Source: an uncultured Flavobacteriales bacterium
GTDB taxonomy: Bacteria > Bacteroidota > Bacteroidia > Flavobacteriales_D > CAJJDF01
Assembly: GCA_905182785.1 (NCBI GenBank)
Contig: CAJJDF010000035.1
Span: 1-64,000 of the forward strand
Direction of reading: 5' to 3'
DNA: 64,000 bases
The notes beneath the pieces are model-generated. The model was not told the origin of the DNA. It saw only the letters and a list, made by a program, of their open reading frames with translations, and did no database searches. Every line of letters starts with the position of its first letter. The stretch's first letter is position 1. The position numbers and the translations under genes are program-made. This document shows, one piece after another, positions 18,230-25,872 of the stretch.

Positions 18230-18631
18230 ATGGATTTTTCTACTGACATAAGAATAAGAGGTTACCACATTGATGTATTTGGCCACATGAATAACGCTAG
18301 GTATTTAGAATTGATGGAAGAGTCTAGATGGCAGTATATTGACGCCACTCATTTTCAGGATTATTTGACCGAACACAACTGGGGATTTGCTGTAGTAAAC
18401 ATCAATATTTCTTACAAAAAACCTGCTCATAATGGCGATATTATTACGTTTGAAGTGAAGATGAAAAGAATGGGAAACTCGAGTATGACTGTGGATCAAA
18501 TAATGACTAATAAAAAAACTGGAGTAGTAATTGCCGAAGCAGAAGTTACTTTTGTTGTTTTGGAATTAGCCACCCATCGTCCTGCAAGAATTACGGAAGA
18601 AGTTAAACAAGCTTTTATCACTCCAAAATAA
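18230..18631 (+). CDS. Hotdog-fold acyl-CoA thioesterase (YbgC/FadM-like)
   Basis: A 133-aa single hotdog-fold thioesterase of the 4-hydroxybenzoyl-CoA thioesterase group. The active-site segment DVFGHMNNARYLE runs from residue 15, with Asp15 as the likely catalytic residue, followed by a conserved VNINISYKKPAHNGD strand (landmarks SYKKPA, NGD). It hydrolyses an acyl-CoA thioester in the cytoplasm; the substrate is not defined. The window also has menB and later menaquinone genes but no assigned DHNA-CoA thioesterase, so that role is possible, but no clustering supports it. It is followed by rlmH after 6 nt and so is probably co-transcribed. Confidence 0.88.
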   Translation: MDFSTDIRIRGYHIDVFGHMNNARYLELMEESRWQYIDATHFQDYLTEHNWGFAVVNINISYKKPAHNGDIITFEVKMKRMGNSSMTVDQIMTNKKTGVVIAEAEVTFVVLELATHRPARITEEVKQAFITPK

Positions 18632-18637
18632 CTAGGA

Positions 18638-19114
18638 ATGAATATTAAATTAATTGTAGTTGGAAAAACTGTAAAATCTTATTTTACTGAAGCTGAAGAA
18701 GAATATTTGAAACGGCTGAAACATTACATTAAAGTAAATTACATTGTAATTCCCGAACTAAAGAAGACAAAAAATTTATCGGTAGATGAGATAAAAAATA
18801 AGGAAGGCGAATTGATTCAAAAACACCTAAATCCTACCGACATTGTTTGGCTAATGGATGAAAAGGGAAAACACAAAACTTCGTTAGAGTTTGCCGATTT
18901 TCTACAACAAAAAATGAACCAGGGAACCAAAGATTTAGTTTTTATTATTGGAGGTGCTTTTGGTTTTTCTGATGAAATTTATCAGGAATACAATTCTAAA
19001 TTGAGTTTATCAAAGATGACTTTTTCTCACCAAATGATACGAACTTTCTTGCTGGAACAAATTTATAGAGGAATGTCAATTATTAAAAATCAACCGTATC
19101 ATAACGAAGGATGA
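18638..19114 (+). CDS. rlmH: 23S rRNA (pseudouridine-1915-N3)-methyltransferase RlmH
   Basis: A 158-aa SPOUT-fold methyltransferase that uses SAM to methylate pseudouridine 1915 in helix 69 of 23S rRNA. Conserved features are the N-terminal IKLIVVGKT, WLMDEKGK, the SAM-knot FIIGGAFGFSDE, and the C-terminal LSKMTFSHQM, LLEQIYRG and NQPYHNEG (split landmarks). Length matches the family (about 157 aa). It starts 6 nt after the thioesterase stop, so it shares that promoter. Confidence 0.97.
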   Translation: MNIKLIVVGKTVKSYFTEAEEEYLKRLKHYIKVNYIVIPELKKTKNLSVDEIKNKEGELIQKHLNPTDIVWLMDEKGKHKTSLEFADFLQQKMNQGTKDLVFIIGGAFGFSDEIYQEYNSKLSLSKMTFSHQMIRTFLLEQIYRGMSIIKNQPYHNEG

Positions 19115-19260
19115 TTTAGTAATTAGTGAATAGGCGAGAGTGAATAGTTTTAAGATTCTCGTGCATTTATTTTTTCAACAAGGAAATGTTATTTGAACTA
19201 CTTTTCATATCAAAAATCTGTAAGTTTGTGAGAGGTAAATAGTCTTAATAAAGAAAAAAC

Positions 19261-20379
19261 ATGAAAATAGGAATTGTATTATATCCAACATATGGAGGAA
19301 GTGGTGTTGTAGCCACCGAACTAGGAAAATCTCTTGCCAAATTGGGACACCAAATACATTTCATCTCTTATAGTTTTCCTGTAAGATTGGATGTGCACGA
19401 TAAAAACATTTTTTATCATGAGGTACGAGTAAATAGTTATCCTCTATTTAAATATCCTCCTTATGAATCTGCACTTACAAGTAAATTAGTAGATGTAATA
19501 CGATTTGAAAAACTAGATGTATTGCATTTGCATTATGCTATTCCTCATGCTTCTGCGGCTCACATGGCACAACAAATTTTACAAGAGGAAGGAATTTACA
19601 TTCCATTTATCACCACTCTTCACGGAACTGACATTACGCTAGTTGGAAGAGATCCTTTCTTTAAACCAATTATTACTTATTCTATCAATCAATCGGATGC
19701 TGTAACTACGGTTTCTGAAAGTTTGAAAAAAGATACTTACAAATATTTTAACATTAAAAATGGAATAGATGTTATCCCAAATTTCATTTGTGTTGAGGAT
19801 AAAATGTTTAGCATAAAAAGAGAATTATATGCAAAAGATGATGAATTCATTTTATGTCATGTTTCCAACTTTAGAAAAGTAAAAAGAGTACAAGATGTGA
19901 TTAGGACATTTGCCAAAGTTCGTGAAACAGTGAATTGTAAATTAATATTGGTGGGTGATGGACCTGAAAGAGATAATATGGAAATGCTTTGCAGAGAATT
20001 AGAAACTTGCGATCACACTTTATTCACAGGGACATTAAACAATACAGCAGAAATTTTATCTATCGCAGATCTATTTTTACTTCCTTCAGAAACAGAAAGT
20101 TTTGGATTGGCAGCCTTAGAAGCTATGGCAGTCGGAGTACCAGTGATTTCGACAAATACAGGTGGAATTCCTGAAGTAAATATAGCTGGTTTTTCTGGCT
20201 ACACAAGTAATGTAGGAGATGTGGAAGATATGGCAAAGAATGCTCTATACTTATTGGAAGATAAAGACAGGCTAGCTACTTTTAAGAAAAATGCTGTTGC
20301 TCAAGCAAAGAAGTTTAATGTAAATGAAGTGGTGGATAAATATGTGAAATTGTACAAAAAAGTAATAAACAAGCAGTAA
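19261..20379 (+). CDS. bshA: N-acetyl-alpha-D-glucosaminyl L-malate synthase BshA
   Basis: A 372-aa GT4 glycosyltransferase that joins UDP-GlcNAc to L-malate, the first step of bacillithiol synthesis. The start KIGIVLYPTYGGSGVVATE is diagnostic (Gly-rich donor loop at 12-15). The retaining-GT4 EX7E motif is E279/E287 in SETESFGLAALEAMA, followed by GGIPEV. It implies that this organism makes bacillithiol; bshB and bshC are not in the window. The stop overlaps the trmH start by one base (TAATG), so the pair is translationally coupled. A TAAGTTTG box (19221..19228) could be the -7 element, but the nearest TTTG is 25 nt upstream, longer than usual. Confidence 0.95.
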   Translation: MKIGIVLYPTYGGSGVVATELGKSLAKLGHQIHFISYSFPVRLDVHDKNIFYHEVRVNSYPLFKYPPYESALTSKLVDVIRFEKLDVLHLHYAIPHASAAHMAQQILQEEGIYIPFITTLHGTDITLVGRDPFFKPIITYSINQSDAVTTVSESLKKDTYKYFNIKNGIDVIPNFICVEDKMFSIKRELYAKDDEFILCHVSNFRKVKRVQDVIRTFAKVRETVNCKLILVGDGPERDNMEMLCRELETCDHTLFTGTLNNTAEILSIADLFLLPSETESFGLAALEAMAVGVPVISTNTGGIPEVNIAGFSGYTSNVGDVEDMAKNALYLLEDKDRLATFKKNAVAQAKKFNVNEVVDKYVKLYKKVINKQ

Positions 20380-21047
20380 TGGAAGAAGAACTAATTGAAT
20401 ATTTATCCCAATTTGCTCATGAGAATAGAGTAGAATTATTTAATGAAAAGATTCAACAAAGAACCAATCATGTTACTTTGATTCTAGAAGACATTTACCA
20501 AGCTCAAAACACGAGTGCCGCAATTAGAACTTGCGATTGTTTTGGAATTCAAAATGTGCATGTAATTGAAAATACTAATGAATTTAATGTGTACAAAGAT
20601 ATCACGTTAGGCTCTTCCAATTGGCTTAACATCAACAAATATAACGAAGAAAAGAATAACACAAAAGCTTGTTTTGATTCATTAAAAAAGAAAGGATACA
20701 AAATTGTGGCTACTTCACCTCTTCAGCATCACCCTTCATTATTTGATTTTAATATAGATGAAAAAGTAGCGATAGTTTTTGGGAATGAGTTGTACGGAAT
20801 ATCTGATATTGCCAAGCAAGAAGCAGATGAATTTATTACGATTCCAATGTATGGATTTACAGAGAGTTTTAACATCTCAGTTTCTGCAGCTCTTTGTTTA
20901 TCAGAAATTTCTAATCGAGTAAGAGAATCGAGTATTGATTGGAAACTAACTCAAGAAGAACAAAATAAAGTGCTGATAAAATGGTACAAACATTCCATCA
21001 AACAGGGAAAAAAACTAGCTAAGGAATTTAAGAAAAATTACAAATAA
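20379..21047 (+). CDS. trmH: TrmH-family (SpoU) tRNA/rRNA 2'-O-methyltransferase, probably TrmH
   Basis: A 222-aa SPOUT-class methyltransferase. The N-terminal substrate motif is LEDIYQAQNTSAAIRTCDCFG (split landmarks EDIYQAQN and AAIRTCD). The SAM knot has VFGNELYGIS, then ITIPMYGFTESFNISVSAA (landmarks IPMYGF, SFNISVSAA). Length and the C-terminal helical extension resemble TrmH, which makes Gm18 in tRNA, rather than RlmB, which has an N-terminal domain. The exact target base is an inference. It is coupled to bshA by a one-base overlap. Confidence 0.88.
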   Translation: MEEELIEYLSQFAHENRVELFNEKIQQRTNHVTLILEDIYQAQNTSAAIRTCDCFGIQNVHVIENTNEFNVYKDITLGSSNWLNINKYNEEKNNTKACFDSLKKKGYKIVATSPLQHHPSLFDFNIDEKVAIVFGNELYGISDIAKQEADEFITIPMYGFTESFNISVSAALCLSEISNRVRESSIDWKLTQEEQNKVLIKWYKHSIKQGKKLAKEFKKNYK

Positions 21048-21111
21048 TTAAAAAACACAAGGATTAGCATAAAAAAAAGGGAAATAACATTATAAGAATT
21101 ATTGGAATCCT

Positions 21112-21119
21112 TATATTTG
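21112..21119 (+). promoter_or_regulatory. Candidate -7 element upstream of the THX gene
   Basis: TATATTTG fits TAnnTTTG and lies 40 nt upstream of the ATG at 21160. No TTTG is visible at the usual spacing, so the call rests on the -7 box alone. Confidence 0.35.
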
Positions 21120-21159
21120 CAACTTAATTAGAATAAATAAACCAACTTTATATAATATT

Positions 21160-21507
21160 ATGGGAAAGGGAGACAAAAAATCCAAAAAAGGAAAAAGAAT
21201 AACTAAAACTTGGGGGGTTCACAGACCAAGAACTGACAAGAACAGTATTGCTCCTGCATCTACTAAGAAAAAAACTGCTAAGAAAACAACTAAAAAAGCG
21301 GCTCCTAAAAAGGAAACTGCTAAAGTTGAAGAAGCAGTAGAAGCTGTTGAAGTTGTAACAGAAGCAGAAGCTCCTAAAAAAGAAGCAGCTAAAAAGGCGG
21401 CTCCTAAGAAAGAAGCAGCTAAAAAGGCAGCTCCTAAGAAAGAAGCGGCTAAAAAGGCAGCTCCTAAAAAGGCAGCAGCTAAAAAAGAACCTAAGACTGA
21501 AGACTAA
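21160..21507 (+). CDS. 30S ribosomal protein THX with a long Ala/Lys/Pro-rich tail
   Basis: A 115-aa, very basic protein. Residues 1-26 (MGKGDKKSKKGKRITKTWG, then VHRPR) match the short ribosomal protein THX (bTHX), normally some 25-45 aa, which stabilises the head of the 30S subunit in Thermus and is encoded in many Bacteroidota. The rest is low-complexity: a Lys/Thr/Ala stretch, a short acidic patch (KVEEAVEAVEVVTEAEA), then four 10-residue repeats of the type APKKEAAKKA (residues 71-110), ending PKTED. The tail resembles histone H1-like and SWIB-less nucleoid proteins. It is monocistronic with its own terminator. An alternative reading is a nucleoid-associated protein that borrowed a THX start. 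Confidence 0.75.
   Translation: MGKGDKKSKKGKRITKTWGVHRPRTDKNSIAPASTKKKTAKKTTKKAAPKKETAKVEEAVEAVEVVTEAEAPKKEAAKKAAPKKEAAKKAAPKKEAAKKAAPKKAAAKKEPKTED
21370..21489 (+). repeat. Four tandem 30-nt coding repeats
   Basis: Four copies of a 30-nt unit begin GCTCCTAARAA and encode APKKEAAKKA-like decapeptides. They start at 21370, 21400, 21430 and 21460. The first three are nearly identical and the last is diverged. Such arrays expand and contract by slippage, so tail length may vary between strains. Confidence 0.9.
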
Positions 21508-21630
21508 GAAAATTGCTAAAATTATTATTGAGGTAAACAGCTGATATAAAATTTAACCTAAATTCATTACCATTACAAGATAAAATGGCAAAACGAAGGT
21601 AAAATGTAATTTTATTCGTTTCAAAATAGT

Positions 21631-21666
21631 AAAAGGGAATCAATTAATTTTGATTCCCTTTTTTTA
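21631..21666 (+). terminator. Intrinsic terminator downstream of the THX gene
   Basis: A perfect 12-bp stem (AAAGGGAATCAA ... TTGATTCCCTTT) with a 6-nt loop is followed by a T run. It is about 125 nt after the THX stop and only 10-15 nt before the next gene. Confidence 0.85.
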
Positions 21667-21675
21667 TATTCATAA

Positions 21676-22455
21676 ATGAAAGTAACCGACCAACTAAATA
21701 GAACCGTATCAATTCCTAAAAACCCTAAGCGAATTATTTCCTTAGTTCCCTCTCAAACTGAGCTTTTGGTAGATTTAGGTCTTGCAGATAGAATAGTTGG
21801 AGTCACAAAATTTTGTATTCACCCGAAAGGTCTAAAACAAGAAAAAACTATCATTGGAGGAACTAAAAATTTTAATTTTGAAAAAATAAAAGCTCTTAAA
21901 CCTGATTTGATAATTGGGAATAAAGAGGAGAATTACAAAGAAGGAATTGAAAAATTAGAACAAGATTTTCCTATTTGGATGAGTGATATTTATACTATAT
22001 GGGATGCTTTAGATATGATTCTATCTATTGGAAAAATTACTGATAGCGAAGAAAAAGCAAATCATCTCTGGAAAGAGATTAACAACAAAAGGAATTTACT
22101 TCTCGAACAAAATAGAGTAAAACAAAAAGCTTTGTATCTTATTTGGAAAAATCCTTATATGGCTGCCGGAAACAACAATTACATCAATGAAATGATGAGC
22201 TTAAATGGTTATTCTAATCTTTGTAATTCAAAAGAATACACTCGATATCCTGAACTAAACGAAGAACAGATAAAAAAACTAAATCCTGAGATTATTTTAC
22301 TTTCTTCTGAGCCTTTTCCGTTTAAAGAAAAACACATTATAGAACTAAGTAAATTGGTGCCAAATGCAACTATTGAATTAGTGGATGGAGAATTATATTC
22401 TTGGTACGGATCAAGAATAATAAAAGCATTGGATTCATTTAACACAAAGGAATAG
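21676..22455 (+). CDS. BtuF-like helical-backbone metal/cobalamin-binding protein without signal peptide
   Basis: A 259-aa protein of the ABC-transporter class III substrate-binding fold. Landmarks are TVSIPKNPKRIISLVPSQTE (split as PKRIIS, PSQTELL), ADRIVGVT, KPDLIIGN, and a later IWKNPYMAAG. Relatives bind cobalamin or iron complexes for an ABC importer. No signal peptide or lipobox is seen: the ATG at 21676 begins directly with the mature-like MKVTDQL, and the terminator just upstream leaves no room for one. It is thus expected in the cytoplasm unless exported otherwise. The next gene starts inside its stop codon. Confidence 0.82.
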   Translation: MKVTDQLNRTVSIPKNPKRIISLVPSQTELLVDLGLADRIVGVTKFCIHPKGLKQEKTIIGGTKNFNFEKIKALKPDLIIGNKEENYKEGIEKLEQDFPIWMSDIYTIWDALDMILSIGKITDSEEKANHLWKEINNKRNLLLEQNRVKQKALYLIWKNPYMAAGNNNYINEMMSLNGYSNLCNSKEYTRYPELNEEQIKKLNPEIILLSSEPFPFKEKHIIELSKLVPNATIELVDGELYSWYGSRIIKALDSFNTKE

Positions 22456-22880
22456 TGGAAACAAAAAAAACAGTAAAAATTGTAAAATATCTAATTCTTG
22501 GAAAACATAAACCAACTCCTATTTTAAGAGTTTTGTGTTGGTTTACGATTATATGGGATACATTAATTGCTGTTTACATGGCAGGAAGTGGACTTTTCTT
22601 TCTTATGGAGAGCCAGAGTTTTTCCAACAATGAGTTACTCAAAGATTTCAACCAAGAATTTTGTTTTACTTATTCCTTTATTCATGGAATATCCTTGATT
22701 TCGGCAATTCTAATGTACAGAATGAAACGAACTGGATTCTTCATTTATGTTACTGCTAATATCGCAATGCTAATCACTTTATTTATTTACATAGAAAGAT
22801 TTAGATCCGATTATATCACAGTCTCCTTTACCCTAATAATGATAGGATTGTTTGCAACACGATTGAAGAAAATGACTTAG
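22455..22880 (+). CDS. Small integral membrane protein, unknown
   Basis: A 141-aa protein starting with GTG that overlaps the previous stop (TAGTG), so it is translationally coupled to the BtuF-like gene. It has a basic N-terminus and about four hydrophobic segments (near residues 25-50, 70-90, 92-112 and 118-136). No conserved polar or catalytic motif was recognised. A role with the upstream binding protein is suggested only by coupling. The family is unknown to me. Confidence 0.7.
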   Translation: METKKTVKIVKYLILGKHKPTPILRVLCWFTIIWDTLIAVYMAGSGLFFLMESQSFSNNELLKDFNQEFCFTYSFIHGISLISAILMYRMKRTGFFIYVTANIAMLITLFIYIERFRSDYITVSFTLIMIGLFATRLKKMT

Positions 22881-22884
22881 CAAA

Positions 22885-24186
22885 CTATCTATTCCCAGAG
22901 TTACCACCTCCTCTATTTCCTCCTCCTTTATTGGAGTTTCCTGTGTGGTAGTGCTTTTTGTTTCCTGGCTTACTGTTAGAGTTTTTAGAACCTCCTCTTC
23001 CTCTGCTTTGTGCTCCGTTCCCTTTTGGTGCTTTTATATCTTTTTCAGCAATATATGGCGGTTCATATCCTTCAATAATTTCTTTGTCGAATTTTTGCTT
23101 AGTCAATTTTTCAATATCTCTGATGTAAGCCAATTCCTCATTGTCTACTAAAGATATAGCTACACCATTTGCTCCTGCTCTTCCTGTTCTTCCAATTCTG
23201 TGAACATAATCTTCTGAGATATTAGGAATCTCAAAATTAATAACGTGGGGTAATAATGGAATATCAATCCCACGGGCAGCAATATCTGTTGCAACCAATA
23301 CTCTCACTTCTCCTTTTTTGAATTGCGCTAAAGCTTTTGTTCTGTGGTTCTGGCTTTTATTCCCATGAATAGCCATTGCCGTTATCTTTTTGTTGTTTAA
23401 TTTCTCGCACAACTTATTAGCTCCATGTTTTGTTCTTGTAAAAATCAAAACCTGTTGCCAATCTCCTTCTTCAATCATTTTTATTGTAAAAGAAGTCTTT
23501 CTAGGTTTATCCATTCGGATAATCCTTTGTTTTATAACTTCTACTGTAGTATTTTCTGGAGTTGCAGTTACCGATACTGGATTTGATAAAATTCCTGTAG
23601 CTAATTTTTTTATGTCTTTAGAGAATGTTGCTGAAAACAATAAATTTTGTCTTCTTTCTGGCAACAAAGTCATTATTCTTTGAATATCTCTCAAGAATCC
23701 CATGTCTAGCATTCTATCAGCTTCATCCAATACTAATATCTCAATTTTCTTAAGGTTAACAAATCCTTGGTTGTTCAAGTCAATTAATCTTCCTGGTGTA
23801 GCTATCAAAATATCTACTCCATCTCTTAATTGTGCAACTTGTGGCTTTTGCTTTACTCCTCCAAACATCACCATAGATTTCAAATCCATGTGTTTTCCGT
23901 ATTCTTTTACGTTTTGGTGGATTTGTGCGGCTAATTCTCTTGTAGGAGTTAGTATTAAGGTACGGATTGGACGCTTTCTGTAATCCACTCCATTTTCCAG
24001 TAATTGTAAAATAGGCAGGACAAATCCTGCTGTCTTACCAGTTCCTGTTTGTGCTGAAGCCAGCATGTCTCTTCCTTCTAATACTTTTGGTATTGCTTTC
24101 TCCTGAATAGGTGAAGGCTTTGTGTATCCTTTTTCCTCAATTGCTTTGAGAAGGGAATCGGATAAACCCAGATCTTTAAATGTCAT
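22885..24186 (-). CDS. DEAD-box ATP-dependent RNA helicase (RhlE-like) with Gly/Asn-rich tail
   Basis: A 433-aa RNA helicase. All core motifs are present: Q motif YTKPSPIQ (21-28), motif I AQTGTGKT (45-52), PTRELA, DEAD near residue 153, SAT, and in the second domain [12 protein letters not shown] and [10 protein letters not shown]. The last 50 residues are Gly/Asn/Arg/Lys-rich with RGRGG and GGGNRGGG stretches, an RNA-binding tail typical of RhlE-type proteins. It probably acts in ribosome assembly or RNA turnover, often in the cold. A minus-strand TATCTTTG (24204..24211) lies 17 nt upstream of the ATG and may be its -7 box. Confidence 0.95.
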   Translation of the reverse strand: MTFKDLGLSDSLLKAIEEKGYTKPSPIQEKAIPKVLEGRDMLASAQTGTGKTAGFVLPILQLLENGVDYRKRPIRTLILTPTRELAAQIHQNVKEYGKHMDLKSMVMFGGVKQKPQVAQLRDGVDILIATPGRLIDLNNQGFVNLKKIEILVLDEADRMLDMGFLRDIQRIMTLLPERRQNLLFSATFSKDIKKLATGILSNPVSVTATPENTTVEVIKQRIIRMDKPRKTSFTIKMIEEGDWQQVLIFTRTKHGANKLCEKLNNKKITAMAIHGNKSQNHRTKALAQFKKGEVRVLVATDIAARGIDIPLLPHVINFEIPNISEDYVHRIGRTGRAGANGVAISLVDNEELAYIRDIEKLTKQKFDKEIIEGYEPPYIAEKDIKAPKGNGAQSRGRGGSKNSNSKPGNKKHYHTGNSNKGGGNRGGGNSGNR

Positions 24187-24357
24187 ATAATTGTTTTACT
24201 TCGCAAAGATACTCTTATTCTGTTAAAAATAGAACAGACAGCAAATCACTTTGATTTCATTCTTTATTTCTTTGCTAATAACTTTAGCCAAGAACTATAC
24301 CGCATTGGTTTGAATTAAATAAAATACTTACCTTCGGATTAATAATTAAAGGATTAA

Positions 24358-25869
24358 ATGAATAATCATTCTGGAAATAAAATTACTCAATTCATTAAAG
24401 AATTTACTCCAGAAATTCTTGTTTTTATTGGATTTTGTATGGTTCAATCCATCTTACTCAATACTGATTTATGGAATGACGAATTGTATACGTTAGATCA
24501 ATTTACTTTCGTGTCCATCTCACAAACTTTCTCAGATTATCACGTGCCAAACAACCATGTGCTCTTCAATTTAATAAATAATATTTACCTCAAATTAATT
24601 GGAATTGGTTCTCTCAATGAATTAATAGAATCCCCTTGGAAATTAAGAATACTTCCGTTAATCTATTCATTTTTTACTCTTGTTTTTACTTATAAAATTG
24701 GTCTAAAATTCTTTTCAAAAAATGTGGGGATAATTGCTGCTGCAATTCTTGTTACTACCATTCCTTTCTTTAGTTATTCTTTACAAATAAGAGGATACGG
24801 GCTAAGTACTTTGTTTCTCACAGCACTTACTTATTATATCTTTTCGTTCTTAAGAAACAACAAAATAAGTTACTTAGCTGCAATTACACTCTTTACTTCC
24901 CTCCTATTTTATACCATTCCTTCTAATGTTTATTATATAGCTTGCTCCTTATTTATTCTTGGAATTATTGCTCTAACTAACTCTATAAAAAACAAAAAAT
25001 TCAAACTCCTTTTTGTTTCTAGTCACACCAAAATCATGTATTCCATTCTTGCAGGAATTGGAATTGCTTTACTTTTATTTATTCCTGTTTTTGATCAAGT
25101 ATTCAATAACGAATATGTGAATGTGAGAGGTCCTGCTTTCGAATTTTGGAAACTAGACTTTTACTTTTCTCATGTGTTTGAAGGAGGCTTTTCTGGTAAG
25201 ACTTTACTCATTGCTACTTCTATTGGAGCTTTGGTTTTGATGAACTTTTTCAAAAAAGAATGGCGAGCTTATCTTTTGATATTTGCAGCTCTTGTTATTC
25301 TTCCGTTTTTTATTCCTTACTTGAGAGGTGACGATCCTCCAATAAGAGTTTTTGTGGTTTCTATGCCATTCTTTGCATTGTTCTTAGCGCTCAGTGTCAC
25401 ACTCTGCTACTCCTATATATTTAAGGAAGGAAAGTATGACAAAGCGTTTGTATTTGGAATAATCATTTACTGCTTTGCAATGTTTGTGTTTGAAGTTTCT
25501 ACTATCCAGAAACAAACTTTAAATGATATTGAAACTGCCGATCGTTCTCACAGTCTGTATCGTCAGTTTCATACGTTTCGTTATCAGCCACTTATTGACA
25601 TGAAAAACTTTAAAGAAATTTACACAAACAATCCTCTTCCAGTAAAAGTTGTTGGTTGCGAAGGTTTTGGAATTCCTTATTTCTTGAAGAAATACAACAT
25701 TCCTTTCACTGATAGAACTGATGAAATAGTGTCTTTTATCTCAAAACAAGACTCCTGTTATTTTGTTACCAGTAAGCCCAATAGTTTTGAGGAATATGAG
25801 GGTTATAATTTTGAAATTCTTGCCGATAAGTTGACTTATCATACTCTGGTGAAAGTGACGAAGAAGTAA
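24358..25869 (+). CDS. GT39-like (ArnT/PMT-type) integral membrane glycosyltransferase
   Basis: A 503-aa polytopic membrane protein with about 10-12 hydrophobic spans, followed by a soluble C-terminal domain of about 120 residues. The first periplasmic loop has DLWNDELYTLDQF, with an acidic pair in the place of the catalytic Asp/Glu of family 39/PMT transferases. LQIRGYGLS follows in the position seen in GT39/GT83 homologues. Such enzymes take a sugar from a polyprenyl-phosphate donor and transfer it on the outer face of the inner membrane. The acceptor cannot be told. It is convergent with the radical SAM gene, 3 nt apart. Confidence 0.8.
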   Translation: MNNHSGNKITQFIKEFTPEILVFIGFCMVQSILLNTDLWNDELYTLDQFTFVSISQTFSDYHVPNNHVLFNLINNIYLKLIGIGSLNELIESPWKLRILPLIYSFFTLVFTYKIGLKFFSKNVGIIAAAILVTTIPFFSYSLQIRGYGLSTLFLTALTYYIFSFLRNNKISYLAAITLFTSLLFYTIPSNVYYIACSLFILGIIALTNSIKNKKFKLLFVSSHTKIMYSILAGIGIALLLFIPVFDQVFNNEYVNVRGPAFEFWKLDFYFSHVFEGGFSGKTLLIATSIGALVLMNFFKKEWRAYLLIFAALVILPFFIPYLRGDDPPIRVFVVSMPFFALFLALSVTLCYSYIFKEGKYDKAFVFGIIIYCFAMFVFEVSTIQKQTLNDIETADRSHSLYRQFHTFRYQPLIDMKNFKEIYTNNPLPVKVVGCEGFGIPYFLKKYNIPFTDRTDEIVSFISKQDSCYFVTSKPNSFEEYEGYNFEILADKLTYHTLVKVTKK

Positions 25870-25872
25870 ATA

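Noticed and set aside
19120..19180. A dispersed repeat shared with 33355..33390 (TTAGTAATTAG ... GAATAGTT)
   Set aside because: Similarity is limited to a short AT-rich stretch and could be chance.
21585..21602. A five-codon frame MAKRR before a stop, just after the THX gene
   Set aside because: Too short and without any start signal or conserved context; probably chance.
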